Shown: one piece after another, positions 31,901 through 46,900 of the stretch
Numbering within the stretch: the first letter of the stretch is position 1
Layout: each line of letters begins with the position of its first letter
NCBI GenBank assembly: GCA_017478185.1
Contig: JAFVEA010000003.1
Location: 1 to 64,000 of the forward strand
Length of the DNA stretch: 64,000 nucleotides
DNA from: Clostridia bacterium
GTDB taxonomy: Bacteria > Bacillota > Clostridia > Christensenellales > UBA1242
Direction: 5' to 3'
Translations under genes and position numbers: made by a program
Notes under the pieces: generated by a model
Seen by the model: the letters and a program-made list of their open reading frames with translations, nothing else
What the model was told of the DNA's origin: nothing
Databases searched by the model: none

Positions 31901-34900
31901 CAAGGAACTGGCAACTACACTGGCTCGCAAACAGTTAACTTTATAATAGCTCAGCGTAATATTTCAAACGCTAGCATAACCTTTGGCAAAAATAGTTACA
32001 AATTTAGCGAAACCCCAACATTTACAGTTAAAGACAAAGCAATTTTTGATGAAACTCCTCTTCAAGAAAACACACACTTTAACAATGTTAAATATCTTTA
32101 CAGTTCAACACAAAATGGAACATATAGTGAAATTTCAAGTGTTTCTCAAGTTGGATTCTATAAAGTTCAAATTTCTGGTATGGACAACTATACTGGAACA
32201 TTAACAAGTGCAGGTTACTTTGAAGTTGCCCAAAAATCTATTAACGACTTGGCTGACGGCTTCTCGCTCACTGGCGTTAATGCTTCTTACACATTCACTG
32301 GCTCACAAATAACGCCAGCAATAACATTAACAGACGGCGGAAATGTGATTTTAACAACCAACGCAAATGGTGAAATAACATATGGCGCAAGTGATTTTAG
32401 CGTAAGTTATCAAGATAACATCAATGTTGCCTACAACGGCACAAATGTTATTGCAAACGCAAAAATTAAGATAACAGCTTTAGGCACAGGAAACTATTCA
32501 GGAAATTACACAAAAACCTTTGCTATCACGCGAAAATCAATTTTAGACAACACTAATCCAACAAATTTAGCCACTGGCTTCACTCTTAGTGGCGTTGATG
32601 CTTCTTACACATTCACTGGCTCACAAATAAAGCCAGCAATAACATTAAAAGACGGCACAAGAACAATATTGGTGGTAAATTCAAGTGGAACAATCACAAC
32701 TGGCGCAAGTGACTTTAGCGTAAGTTATGGCGCAAACACCAATGTTTCAACAGGCGGAAGCGTTACAATAAGTTCAAAGTCAACAGGAAACTATTCAGGA
32801 AATTACACACAAACCTTTGCTATCACGCCAAAAGCACTAGCTGCTAGCCAGTTCACATTTTACCTAGATGCAGTAACTTATGACAATACTGACAAAGTTA
32901 CATCAAAGCAACCAACACTTGTTGGTGGAACTGGAAACCCAACAGCAAATGATATAACAATAACATATTCTCGTGACGGCACAAACTTCTATAGTTTAGA
33001 TGATGAAGGTTTAGATAAGAAGAGCGCCGGAACAGTTTACATCAAAATTGACGGTAAACGAAACTTCACAGGAACAATAAACGACATACAATTCACAATA
33101 GGCAAAGCCACAATCACTGGCATTGCTTATGGTGGAGAAAACACGGCAATAACAAGCAAATCAGTTTATTATAGCGGGGCATCACAAGGAAGTTTAAACA
33201 AAGTTACAGAAGTTTTTGCTAACGACATCGGTTTTGAAGATTTAACTCAATTTACAATTAAATACACAAGAAATGGTGTGACATCAGAAAACTGGGAAGA
33301 AATTAACTGGACAGATTCTGACGCTGTTGCTGGAAAAAGCGCAATAACCATAACAGTTTCTGCTACAAAAAACAATAAAAATTTTGATGACACAATAAGC
33401 CTTACAGCAACATTCTCAATTATGCAAGCAAACTTTAAAACAGTTGAAATAAACCCAGCAACATCAGTTTATGACGGCACAAACAAATTATCTTCACTTT
33501 CAATTAAGCTAAAAAGCTTTACAACTGATGCAAGCTTAACAACAGATAGATATAATCAAGTTATTTCAAGCGGAAAGGGCACTGATTATGAACTTGAGTT
33601 CTATAAAGGCGGGTCAAAAGTAGAAAGTGTTATAGATGTTGGAGAATATGATGTTAGAGTTATTGGAAAAGGCAACTTTATTGGCTATACAAACACTTCA
33701 ACCAATGCAACAACAACATTTACAGTAACCGCACAAACACTAAGCGGAAATGCAACTGTTAACTATTATTACTGGAAAGATGGCAACAGCAACAACAAGT
33801 GGGATTCAGGCGAATTTGTTAACGAAAAAGGCGAGTCAGTTGCTGACGCAAACAAAGTTGAGCTTAAAGCAACCAACTACTATAAAGGTCAAAGAGTATG
33901 GCCAGTTGTAATATACGAAGGAACAACCTTAACTTATGGCACAGACTATGAAATTATTGAGGAATATAAAGCTAGCTCAAGTGGAACTTATAGCGCAGCA
34001 GAATCTTGGGAAGCAGTTGGCTATTATAACCTCATTGTTCGAGGAAAAGGCAACTTCTCAACCGATCAAAGCGGAGATATTACAAAAGAATATCAAGTTG
34101 AAGCCTTGCCATTCACATCAAAATACTTTAGTGTTGAGATGAAAACGGGTGAAACAGTAACATACACTGGCGGTTTGGTTGCACCAACAAACTCACAAAT
34201 AATTGTTACAGACACATATAACAACATAACAATTGCTGAAGCAAACTACACTGTTTCTGCCAAATCAGGAACAGAAGTAGGTGGTGGAACAGCAGATGTT
34301 CAGCTTACAGGGCTCTCTCAATACGGCTCACAAACTATGACCGTAAACTTTACTATTGCCCCAAGGTCTATAGAAAGCACAACTGAATTTAACTTTGAGT
34401 GCAGTTCAGAAATCATTCCATACACAGGAAACGCAATCACTCCAAATCTAACAGAAGCAACCTACACATATAATGGAACAACAACAGACCTTATAGCTGG
34501 GACTCATTATCGTTTAAGTTATGTTAACAACATTGAAGCAGGTTTGGCAACAATAATCATAACAGGAATAGACAACTTTAAAGACACAAGGGAAGTTCAT
34601 TTCACAATTGGCGTAAAAACATTTGATAGCAATATGGAATTAACCATGCCAACAGGAACAACCTACACTGGCTATGACCAAACACCGCTTATCATCCTTA
34701 CTGACGGCAACTCAAGGGCGCTCAGAGCTGGAGAGGATTATGAGATAACATTCTACCGCACAGTGAATGAACAGTTGGTTGAAACAGCAGACCTCACAAA
34801 TGTTGGCGAGATAACAGTTAAAATAACAGGAATAAACAACTATTCAGGCGAGTTTAAAGTTACTGCTCTAAACAACTTATCTTACGCTCAAAACGGAATT

Positions 34901-37900
34901 TACCCAGTGTTCAAAATTACTCAAAGAAGCATAGAATTTGCTCAAGTTGGAACAATTGCAAACATTGTTTATGACACTCAAAACCACGCAGTAACTCCAA
35001 GCGTAAAAGATTTGGGCGCAACAAATTCCAGCGTTTGGAGCGGTGACCTTGAAAAAGTTGTGGCTCCAAGCTTGTTAGACTCCACAAAAGCTAACAGTGA
35101 ATCTAACCCATACATCATCAACAGCGCAGAAAAATTGGCATACTTAAGCAAAAACTTCAGCTCAAGTGCTGTTTATGGCAAATATTACTTGCAAACTGTT
35201 GATATTGATTTAGACAACAAGCCTTGGAGACCGATTGTTTATAATAGCTCAAATAACTATCCATTCTATTATGACGGTGGAAACCACACAATAAGAAATC
35301 TTTATGTTAATGTTACTCAAAATGATAATTCAGGTGGCAGTTTGTATGCAGGCCTTTTTGGAAAACTTGGAAATGGCAGTTACCTTAAAAACTTAACCCT
35401 TGAAAATGGGCAAGTTGGAATGGAAAACCAAAACACTTCAGGAAGCATGGTGGCATGTGCTGGAGCATTTGCGGCACAACCTTACGCAAGAGGAGTTACA
35501 TTAGAAAACTTAACCAACAAAAGTGTTAATGTTTGGGCAAAATCAACAGGAGGAGTTGTTTATGCTGGAGGAATTACAGGACTCGCTTATAACGCAACAG
35601 TCACAAATTGTGTGAACTACGCAAGCGTTGTAACTAAATCAGCAACAGGTGCTTATGCTGGAGGAATTGCAGGTAGGGCAATGGGATATTCATCTAATGT
35701 GGACTCAGAAGACATTGTTGCCACATTTAGAAACTGCACCAACTATGGTTCAATCACAAACACAGAAAGCGTTTCAAACGAGTATTGTGTTGGTGGAATT
35801 TTGGGCGCTGTTGGAACGTATGGCAATACAAGCTATCCTATTACCACACTAGACAATTGTGTTAACTATGGTGATATCACTTTGTCTGGCTTTGTAACAG
35901 GTCGGGTTGGTGGAATTGCTGGATATTTGATTTCAAGAAACAACACTCAATTAAGCTATTTAAAGAATACAGGAACCATTAATTTATCTGACACAACTTC
36001 AACATCAGCCATAAACTTGTTTGTTGGTGGAATTGTTGGAGACTCCACTGTAAACCTCACCCACTGTCCAATAGAAGATTATCCATATTTAAGTCAAAGC
36101 ATTGGCTTAGAAAATGAAGGGAACATCTTTGTTTCTAAAAGCTCTACACAAAACACAAATGCAGCCATTGTTGGAGGAATTTTTGGAAGAGTTTTGGGTG
36201 GAACTCATCAAATACTCGCAAACCGTGGAAACATTTATGCTTATCATCACGAAGGGCGTTTGAGAGTTGGTGGAATTGCTGGAATTTTAAATTACCCAGC
36301 AGTAACTATTCAAAATGCCTACCAAAGCGGAGCAATTTTCACAAATCAAGGCTCCGATTATAAAGTTGGAACAATAATAGGAAACATTGAGGGCACATCA
36401 AGCGCAAACCGTGACAGTTTGATAAATTGTTATTGGGATACTGAAAAGTTGGGAGCAACGCCAATAATCACTCCAGCTTGGGCGAACCAAACAACTGTTG
36501 TTCCAACGGGGGTTAAAGGGCAAAACACAGCGGCTTTAGGCGCTTCAACAAACAGCACAGCTCTTCAAACAGCACAAATGCAGTCTCAATCTAACGGCGT
36601 TGCGCCAGCAGGAATGGTTGGATTCACAACCACAAATTGGACTTTTGAAGTTGGAAAATACCCACAAGTGAGCGGAATTTTGGGTGCAACTCAAACAAAC
36701 ACCCCAACCCGTGATGTGTGGAATGGAGAATTATCACAAGCTCCAACAAACGGAAACGGAACGCAAGAAAGCCCATATCAAATTAGCTCAGCAGCCAACT
36801 TAAAATGGCTTTCTGATGTGTTTAACTCAGGCAGTTCATATTCAGGCAAATATTTTGTTCAAACTGTTGATATTGACCTAAATAGCCACGAGTGGGTGCC
36901 AATAAACAACACATCAACCAATAACAAAATTTATTATGACGGGCAAAACCACACGGTTTATAACCTAAAAATAACACAAAACCACACAGTTACATCAACC
37001 ATCACAGCTAGGGCAGGACTTTTTGGAAAATTGTATGGTGGATACTTAAAGAACTTAACTGTTAATGGCGGAGAAGTTAAAGTAACACTTCAATATGCCG
37101 AAAACACTGAAGAAAACAGAAAAGCATATAACACAACAGTTTATGTTGGAGCAATTGTTGGAGTTGTTACATCAAACAATAATGAAAACCGCGTAACACT
37201 TGAAAACTTGCATAATGTTGGGGTTAACGTTAATGTTGATTATCTTTGCCCAAACATTCAAAATGGAAGTTTAGGTCGTGGATATGGCTCTATGGGGGCA
37301 GTCATTGGAGTTGTTGGCTATGCAGACGCCTCAAACATTTCAAACAGCGGAGAATTAAACATTAAAAGTGCCACAAATGAATGGAATGGCCAAGGTGGAG
37401 TTTTTGGGCAACTTAGATATGGCTCAACGGCAACTGGACTTTATAACAGCGGAAACATAACAGTTGAAAAAGTGACTCAATCAGGCATTGCATATTTGGG
37501 TGGAGTTGTTGGAGAGGTTCAAGAAGACTCAACTCTTTCAAACTCAGTTAACGATGGCATAATCACAGGAAAGTGTTTTGACCACAACGGCGCTATGACA
37601 ATTGGTGGAATTGCTGGATTTTTGCTTAGTGGAGGAGTTATTGAAAACTGTTTAAACAGAGGAACAGTTCAAGCAGTTAGAACAGACGGCGCAAACACCA
37701 CAACAGGAGTGGACGCAGTTGCTGGACTTGTTGGCAACATTTACACCACATCAAGTGGGCATAACCCTCAAGAACTTAGAAACAGCTATAACATTGGAAC
37801 AGTTATTGGCGGAGCAAGAAGAGCAGGAATTTGTGCTTCTGTTGCTGCAAACCAAAAAATCACAAATTGTTATTATAACACAGACACAATAGACTTAGGA

Positions 37901-40900
37901 ACAACTCAAACAGCAACTCCAGCATTAACTGGACAAGATGCAAGCGGAGTTTACACCAATGTTTTGGGCCTCACAACATCTCAAATGAAAAGCACAAGTG
38001 ACGGAGACGCTCCAAGCGCAATGACTGACTTTAGCACACCATGGATATTCACACAAGGCGAATACCCAAGCCTCTCTGTTTCAGAAAATGCAACAAGCCA
38101 CGATTTGATTAAAGATAAAGACTATACTTTAAGTTATGCCAAATCAACAGATAACGGAGAAACTTGGGATGATATAGTTGACACTGAAAAAGGCATCACA
38201 AATGTTGGATTATATAAAGTTACCGTAACAGGTCAGGGCAATTATACAGGCACAAGTTCAGTAACCTTTAGGATTGTTCCAAAAGATATTAGCGATAGCG
38301 CTGAGTTTGTGATAACTCCAGCATCAAACATTGTTTATAACAACACAACCCAAACTTCAAACGCTATCAGTAAAATTGAATGGAAAGATTTAGAAACAAA
38401 TGAAACCATTTTGGAAACTGTTCCAGCAACTGGAGAAACTGGGGGCTATTCAGTTACAGCCAGCGGAGATAACATTAATGCTGGAACAAGAACAGTTGTG
38501 GTTCAAGGAACTGGCAACTACACTGGCTCGCAAACAGTTAACTTTATAATCGCTCAGCGTAATATTTCAAATGCCACAATAACCTTTGGCGAAAATAGTT
38601 ACAAATTTAGCGAAACCCCAACATTCACAGTTCAAGATAAGGGAATTTCAGGCACACCAACACTTTATGAAAACACAGACTTCAATAGTGTTAAATATCT
38701 TTACAGTTCAACAAAGAATGGAACATATAGTGAAATTTCAAGTGTTTCTCAAGTTGGATTCTATAAAGTTCAAATTTCTGGTATGGACAACTATACTGGA
38801 ACATTAACAAGTGCAGGTTACTTTGAAGTTGTCAAAAAATCTATTGGCTCAGACGACGACTTGGCTGACGGCTTCTCGCTCACTGGCGTTGATGTTTCTT
38901 ACACATTCACTGGCTCACAAATAACGCCAGCAATAACACTAAAAGATGGCGAAAATGTGATTTTAACAACCAACGCAAATGGCGTAATCACATATGGCGC
39001 AAGTGATTTTAGCGTAAGTTATGACGCAAACACCAATGTTTCAACAGGCGGAAGTGTTACAATAACAGCTTTAGGCACAGGAAACTATTCAGGAGATTAC
39101 ACAAAAACCTTTGCTATCACGCAAAAATCAATTTTAGACAACACTAATCCAACAAATTTAGCCACTGGCTTCACTCTTAGTGGTGTTAATGCTTCTTACA
39201 CATTCACTGGCTCACAAATAAAGCCAGCAATAACACTAAAAGACGGCACAAGAACAATATTAGAGGTAAATTCAAGTGGAACAATCACAACTGGCGCAAG
39301 TGACTTTAGCGTAAGTTATGGCGCAAACACCAATGTTTCAACAGGCGGAAGCTTTACAATAAGTTCAAAGTCAACAGGAAACTATTCAGGAAACTACACA
39401 CAAGCCTTTACTATCACGCCAAAAACACTAGCTGAAACTGACTTTACATATAACTTGCCAAGCAATGCGGTTTATGATAACACCAACAAAATCACAGCAA
39501 ACCTAATAACCTTGAAAAGTGGAAATGCTTATCCAACAGCAAATGATATAACAATAACATATTCTCGTGACGGCACAACATATAAGGCACTTTCAAGCTT
39601 AACTGACGCTGAAAAGAAAGACGCCGGAACAGTTTATATCAAAATTGAAGGTAAACGAAACTTCGCAGGAACAATCGACGACATACAATTCACAATAGCC
39701 AAAGCCACAATCACAGAATTTTCACTTAATGATGCTGACGCTTGGGTGGCATACACTGGAGCATCACTTCAAAATGAAGGTTCAGTTAAAGCAAAATCAG
39801 TTAAAGCAGGAAGTTTAACTGTTCCAGAAGCAAATTATGAAGTTTGGTATAAGCAAGGAGAAGGCTCATACAGCCAAGACGCAGAAACAATTGATTGGAT
39901 AGATTCATATACAATTTCAGGATTAATAACCATAAAAGTTAAAGGAAAAGGAAACTTTATGGGAGAACTCACTCAAGACTTTACAATTGCTCAAGCAGAA
40001 ATAACAGGCTTTACATTAACAAACTCTTCAAAAACATACACAGGAAGCAGCTTGAAAGACCAAATAACAATTTCAAACATTACAACACAGTATGCTTTAA
40101 ACTCTTCAAGAGTGATAACTGAAGGAAGCGAAAAAGATTACACAGTTAGATATTTAAGAGATGGCTCAGTTACAACTGATTTCACAAGCAAAGGCATAAT
40201 AACAGTTGAAATAACAGGTGTGAACAACTTTATGGGAATAGTAACAACAACCTTTGAAATCACCGCTCAATCACTAAGTGGTTTTGAAACACATTTCTAT
40301 TATTGGAATGATAACGGCGATGGCCAGTTTGATTCAAATGAATATGTTGATAAAGCTGGAAAACCAGTAGCAACAAAAGAACTATTCAAAAACTTGACAA
40401 ACAACGCCAGCACCTCAGACCCACAACTTAAGTATTATATAGGGGTTAGAGTATGGCCAGAAGTGCTAAATAATAACGAACCTCTTGAAAAAGGCACAGA
40501 CTACACAGTTTCTGAAACATACTCAAGCACACAAAATGGAAATTATACACAAACAAATGATTGGACAAAAATTGGCTTCTATAAAATAACCATACAAGGA
40601 ATAAACAACTTTGGTGGAACAATAACAAGAACTTATCGTGTTGCGGCACTTCCTTTTACAACCAGCTATATAACAATTTCAGATATACAAAATGTTGTTT
40701 ATGATGGCGTTTCAATAAAACCAGCAAACAATCAAATAACAGTTACAGATACATATAATAAGCGCATACTAGACCCTAGTGAATATGTGATAACAACAGA
40801 CTCTAACAACGGAGTTAATGTTGGAACTTACACTGCAACAGTTAAATTTAACTCAACCCACGCAAATGCATCACATTATGGAACTCAAAGTGTTTCATTT

Positions 40901-43900
40901 AACTTTAACATTATTCCAAAATCAATTTCTGATTGCACCTTAACAGTTGGTAATTTAACATACACAGGTGCTAGCCAAACACCAACCATAAGTGTTGTTG
41001 ACTCAGACATTTCAAGCGACCCAATAGCTGCAACAAATTATGCTGTTGTTGAATATTACAAAGAATCTTCGGGCGAGTATGGGCCTATCTCAGCAAATAA
41101 TATAATAGGAGTTGGAAACTATAAAGTTAAGATTCAAGGTCAAGGAAATTATAACAGCTTAACATATTTAGAGGCAACATTCACTGTTGGAGTGGCAAGT
41201 ATAGCAAACGCTCAGTTCACAATTTCAAACAATTCAGTGCCTTATAATGGTTTAAGCCAGACCCCAACCATAAGTGGAACATTTAACGGCAAACCTATAA
41301 CGGCAGGCACAGACTATGTTGTTAAATACTATACAAACAGTGCTTACACAACAGCAACAGAAGTAACTGAAGAGAATGTTAAGGATGTAAGAACTTATTA
41401 CATCAAAATTTATGGTGCTGGCACAAACTTTGATAGTGCTAGTTCAACAACAAAAGACGCAAGCAATAACACACTCACTCACACAATTTCAGGTTTGGCA
41501 ATAGATAACAGTTTGGTTAAACTTAAACCTGTTGCTGATTTAACATATAACACCCAAATTCAAAAACCAAGTGTAGAATTAACGTTTGACGATGGAAGTT
41601 TAAACGGCAAGCCTTTAACTGAAGGCACAGATTACACTGTTTCATACACATCTGAAAAAGGAAACTTTGTTGATGTTCAACAAATAACAATAACAATAAG
41701 AGGAAAAGGCAACTTTGATGAGGGCACAACAAGAACAACAACTTATAACATAACTCCAAAGAGCATATCTTCTAAAACTGAGTTTAAGGCAGAATACAGC
41801 CAAAGCGTTGAATATAAAAACGCCCCTTATGAGTTAACACTTTCTTCATTTAAGTGGGTGGACGAAAACGATGGAACAACTGTTATTGCATCACTTACAC
41901 AAAAAACAGACACAAACTCTAATGGGGACTACATATTAGGCTGGTCAAACAATGAAAATGTTGGAACAGGGAGCATAACAATAACAGGTCAGGGCAACTA
42001 TACTGGCTCACAAGATGTAACATTCACAATAACACAAAGAAGCATCACAAACGCCACAATAACCTTTGGCGAAGACAGTTACACCTTTGACGGAAACAAC
42101 AAAACAGTAACATTCACAGTAACCGACTTTAATGGAGCAAAAATATTAACAACAGATGACTATACTGACATTACATACCTCTACAGCACAACACAAAATG
42201 GAACATACAGCGAAGCAGAGAACAACGAGGTTAAAAAAGCTGGATTCTATAAAGTTCAAATCAGTGGTCAAGGCAATTATAAAGACGCAACAGAAAGTGA
42301 GCCTTTTGAAGTTGGGCAAAAATCTATTGCGGGAGTTAGAATTGCTTCTCTTCCAAATTGGACATACACAGGTTCAGCTCAAACAATAACAAATAGTGAT
42401 ATTTTAGTTTATGATGATGCAGTTAGCACCACCAATCCTTTGGTGTTGGGAGAAGACTTTGTTGTTGCAGACTTTTTGCAGAAAAACGCACCAGATACGT
42501 TTGTTTCAACAGGCTCAACAAGCATTGTTAACGCTGGAACATATAAAGTTGTTTTAAAAGGAATGGGCAACTATTCAAGCTCAAGCTCAATAACAAGTAG
42601 TGATACCTTTAAAATCAACCCAAAAACACTAGATGATAGCGACTTTATATTCAACTTGCCAAATGACGCAGTTTATGACAACACCAACAAAATCACAGCA
42701 AACCTAATAACCTTGAAAAGTGGAAATGCTTATCCAACAGCAAATGATGTTGTGATAACATATTCTCGTGATAACACAACATATTTAAGCTTAGATGATG
42801 TTGAAAAGAAGAACGCCGGAAAAGTTTATATCAAAATTGAAGGTAAAAACAACTTCACAGGAACAATTAAAAATGACTTTACAATAGGCAAGCGTAATAT
42901 TAAAAATGCAACTGCAACATTAACAGTTAGTGATGACACCTACACTGGTCAAGACTTATATTCAAGCTTTGTTGTTACGGATTTTGGCAATGTGTTAACT
43001 CATCAAAAAGATTATGTTTATGGATTCTATTATAGAGCAAATAGCGAAGACGAATGGACAAAATTAAAAGCAAACACAATTATAGCTATGAAAAATGCAG
43101 GGCAATATCAAGTTAGAATCAGGGGTTCAAGTGCCTCAGGTAGCAACTATTTGTATGGAACTCCAGGTGAGCCAACTGACGATTACTATGTTTTATATAG
43201 CAACCTTGTAACCATTCAAAAAGCCACAATAACAGAATTTTCACTTAATGATGCTAATGCTTGGATGCCATACACTGGAGCATCACTTCAAAATGGAGGT
43301 TCAGTTAAAACAGTTAAAGCAGGAAGTTTAACTGTTCCAGGGTCAGATTATCAAGTTTTGTATAAGCAAGGAACTGGCTCATACAGCCAAGACGCAACAA
43401 CAATTGATTGGATAAATTCAACCGCTGTTTCAGGACAAATAACCATAAAAGTTGTTGCATCAGGGAACTTTACGGGAGAACTTACAAAAAACTTCACAAT
43501 AAGTCAAGCAGAAATAACAGGCTTTACATTAACGAGCGATCAAGCAACATACAATAAAACAAGCTTGAAAAATGAAATTATTGTTAATAATGCTTCAGTG
43601 ACAACAGAAGTTGGATTATCATCAAGGCAAGATGTTGCTGAAAACACTGGTTACACACTTAAATATTACAGAAATTATGGAACAGCAGATGCAGAAGAAA
43701 TAACAGATTTCAGTGACTTCATCGATGTTGGCATAATAACTGTTGAAATGACAGGTATAAACAACTTTAGGAGAACAGCAACAACAACCTTCACAATTAA
43801 CCCAAAACCATTAAATGGTGAAGGCATAAGTGTTACATATTATTATTATAATGACAGCAACACAAACGGAAAGTTCGATTTGGGCGAATATTATGTTGAC

Positions 43901-46900
43901 GCAAACGGAAACAGAGTGGATGACAAAAACGATGCAGTGTTCACAGGCGAAACTCAAACCTACAAAGGCTGGCCAATTACAGCTGAAGTTGTTTACACAT
44001 ATCAAACCAACAGCACCTACACACTTGTTGAAGGAACAGATTATTTGGCTTCATACACATATTCAGACACTCAAGACGGGGCATATTCAGCCACAACAAA
44101 CTTTGCTCCAATTGGATTCTATAACTATACCATAACTGGAACAAACAACTATGACCCTAATGTTTCAATAACAAAAGCTTATGAAGTTAATGCTTTTGTT
44201 ATTAGCCTTGATGAAAATGTTTTAGCAAGAGTTGAAGGAAACGAATCAAGAGAATATACAGGTCAAAATATAACATTAAACACTTCAGAAATCACAATAA
44301 CAGACACGGTTAATAACTACATCTTTAACTCAAATGAAATTGAAATTGTTTCATATAACAACAACATTGTTGCAGGAACAAATTCAGCAAGCGTTATTGT
44401 TAGAGTTAACAAAGCAGGTTATTCAACCGACACAATTCAACTTAACTTTACAATTCACCCAAGAAATATTGCAGATCACTCAAGTGAATTCAACTTTGTT
44501 GCAAATTCTGGTGGAACTTATGACGGAACGCCAAAAACTCCAACACTTGCAACAGCAACATACACTTATGGTGGAACAGCAACAAACTTAAGAATTAAAA
44601 CTGATGGAACTGGTGATTATATAATTTCTCACAAAAACAACACAAATGCTGGAACAACTGCTGAAATTATAGTTGAAGGACAAAGCAACTTCACAGGAAC
44701 AGTTACGGTTTACTTTACCATTGAAAAAGCAAGCTTAAGCTCAGCAACAATAACAATGACAGAAAGCGTAACTTACAACGGAGTTAGCCAAGCCCCAACT
44801 CCAGCAACAGTGACATACAACGGAAATATCACAGTTGCAGCATCAAACTATGATATAACTTATTACACAGATTCTGAATTAACACAATTAGTTGAGGCAA
44901 AAGACGTTAAAAATGCAAGAGATTATTGGGTTAAAGTTACCGCAAAAGATGAGTCAAAAAACTTTAAAGATTCTAACAGCAAAAAATTCACAATAACAGC
45001 AAAACCTTTAGATGTAAAACCTTTTGATGATTATTTCACTTTAAGCACATTCAACTCAATTGATTATGATAGGGATGAACACAAACTCATTCCAACCATA
45101 ACAGACAAAACTTTGGCAACAAACACAGATTATGCTTTAGCTCAAAAAACCACCCAAAACCCAAGTGGTGATTTTGAAGTCACTGGTTATCAAAAACAAA
45201 ATGGCGCAAGTTGGAGCGGCGATGTGGCAAATGTTGCAAATGTTGTTGATGCTGGAATTTATAGAGCAGTAATAGAGGGACGAAACAACTATTCTGGCAC
45301 AATTTATTCTAAAAATATTGTTATAAATCAAAGAAGCATTTCAAGTGGATTTGTTTTGAATATGTCACACGAGAGCACAGTGTTCACAAAATCTCCAATA
45401 AATATTTTAAGTTACATTCAAAATGTTCACTGGACGGACGAAAATTATGATTTAAAATCATCAGAACCAACAGAATATAGCGTTTCATACTTAAGAAATG
45501 GCGAACCAACAGATGATTTAACAAGTGCAGGAACAGTAACTATAAAAATTAGCGGTGAGGGCAACTATAAAGAATATTTCACCAAAGATTTTGTTATCGA
45601 GCAATACAGCTTGTCTGTAACTGCAACAATAGCCAACATTGAAGTGGTAACCTACACTGGAAGCGAACGAGAGCCAACTTTTGACCTTTATGAAACATCA
45701 GATACAACAGAAACAGGCACAAAGTTAAAATTAGGAACTGATTATAGAATTTTGGGCTATTCAAACAACATAGAAGCAAGAAATGCAAATGCAGAAAATG
45801 CCCCTACGGTAACAATTGAAGGAATAAACAACTATAAAGGCACAAAATCATTTAACTTCACAATTTTGGGTAAATCAATAAACAGCGCCAATGTTTCTGG
45901 AATAAACAGCACCTACACATTCACGGGAGCTGAAATCACTCCACAGCCAGTTGTAACTGACCCAGACATTCAAGTTAACGGAAATGACAAAGTTTTAACT
46001 TTAAACACAGACTACACTCTTAAATATTACAGAAATTATGGAACAGAAGATGAAGAAGAAACAACTGATTTTACAAATGTTGGAACCATTATAATTGTGA
46101 TAGAAGGAATAAACAACTATTCTGAAACCTACACAAAGAGCACAATAAGTTATGAAATAACTCCAAAGTCACTCACAGACAGCAATGTTGCTGTTCACGC
46201 AAACACTTACTTTAATCACTCAACCATTGTTTATGCGCCAACAGTTTATGACAACGATAGAGCAGACCTCACATCAACAGACGGCAAAAAACGTTTGGAA
46301 AGCACAAACTATAGCGTTCTATATTCTAGAGATAATGGAGCAACTTATAAGGCATTTAACAGTTTAACTGCTGATGAACTTGTAAGACCAGGAAAGGTTT
46401 ACATAAAAGTTAGTGGAGCAAACAACTATACTGGCGATGTTATTAAATCATACGATGTTGCAAAAAGAGATATGAGCAACACAACAGTTGCTGCATCAAT
46501 CGAAAGCCCTAACATTTATAAAAATGCGGCATTCACAATAAGTTTAACAGTAACTGAAACAACAATAACTCCAAACATTCCTTTAACTGCTGGAACATAT
46601 TATAAAACGGCATATAAGATTTATTATAGCACAACAGAAACAGTTGCTGCAGACATTGTTGCAGAAAATAACACCGTGCTTGAAATTAAGAATGCGGGCT
46701 ATTATGTAATAGAAGTTGAAGGTGATGGAAAATATTATGAAAACACTCAAATAAGCAATGTTATAACCGTTGAAAAAGCCACAATAACAGAATTTTTACT
46801 TAATGATGCTGATGCTTGTGTGCCATACACTGGAGCATCACTTCAAACTGAAGGTTCAGTTAATACGGTTAAAGCAGGAAGTTTAACTGTTCCAGTGGCA

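Larger units (their letters stand above)
27236..33736 (+). repeat. 12-unit block B, interrupted by GLUG modules 5-6
   Basis: 6,501 bases, about 3.45 kb without the GLUG pair. Slot 3 is the 'FTFILDG...ATYKYNN' unit, slot 4 'VTYNGYDQTPNIIL', and slot 5 begins 'IVYDTQSHAVNP' and is split by the GLUG pair. Slots 6-9 (31685-32830) are copied almost unchanged in block C. Confidence 0.8.
33737..40270 (+). repeat. 12-unit block C, interrupted by GLUG modules 7-8
   Basis: 6,534 bases. Slot 1 carries an EF-hand-like loop (33779-33814). Slot 5 begins 'IVYDTQNHAVTP' and is split by the GLUG pair at the same place as in block B. Slots 8 and 9 are internal near-duplicates ('YTFTGSQITP' and 'YTFTGSQIKP'). 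Confidence 0.85.
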
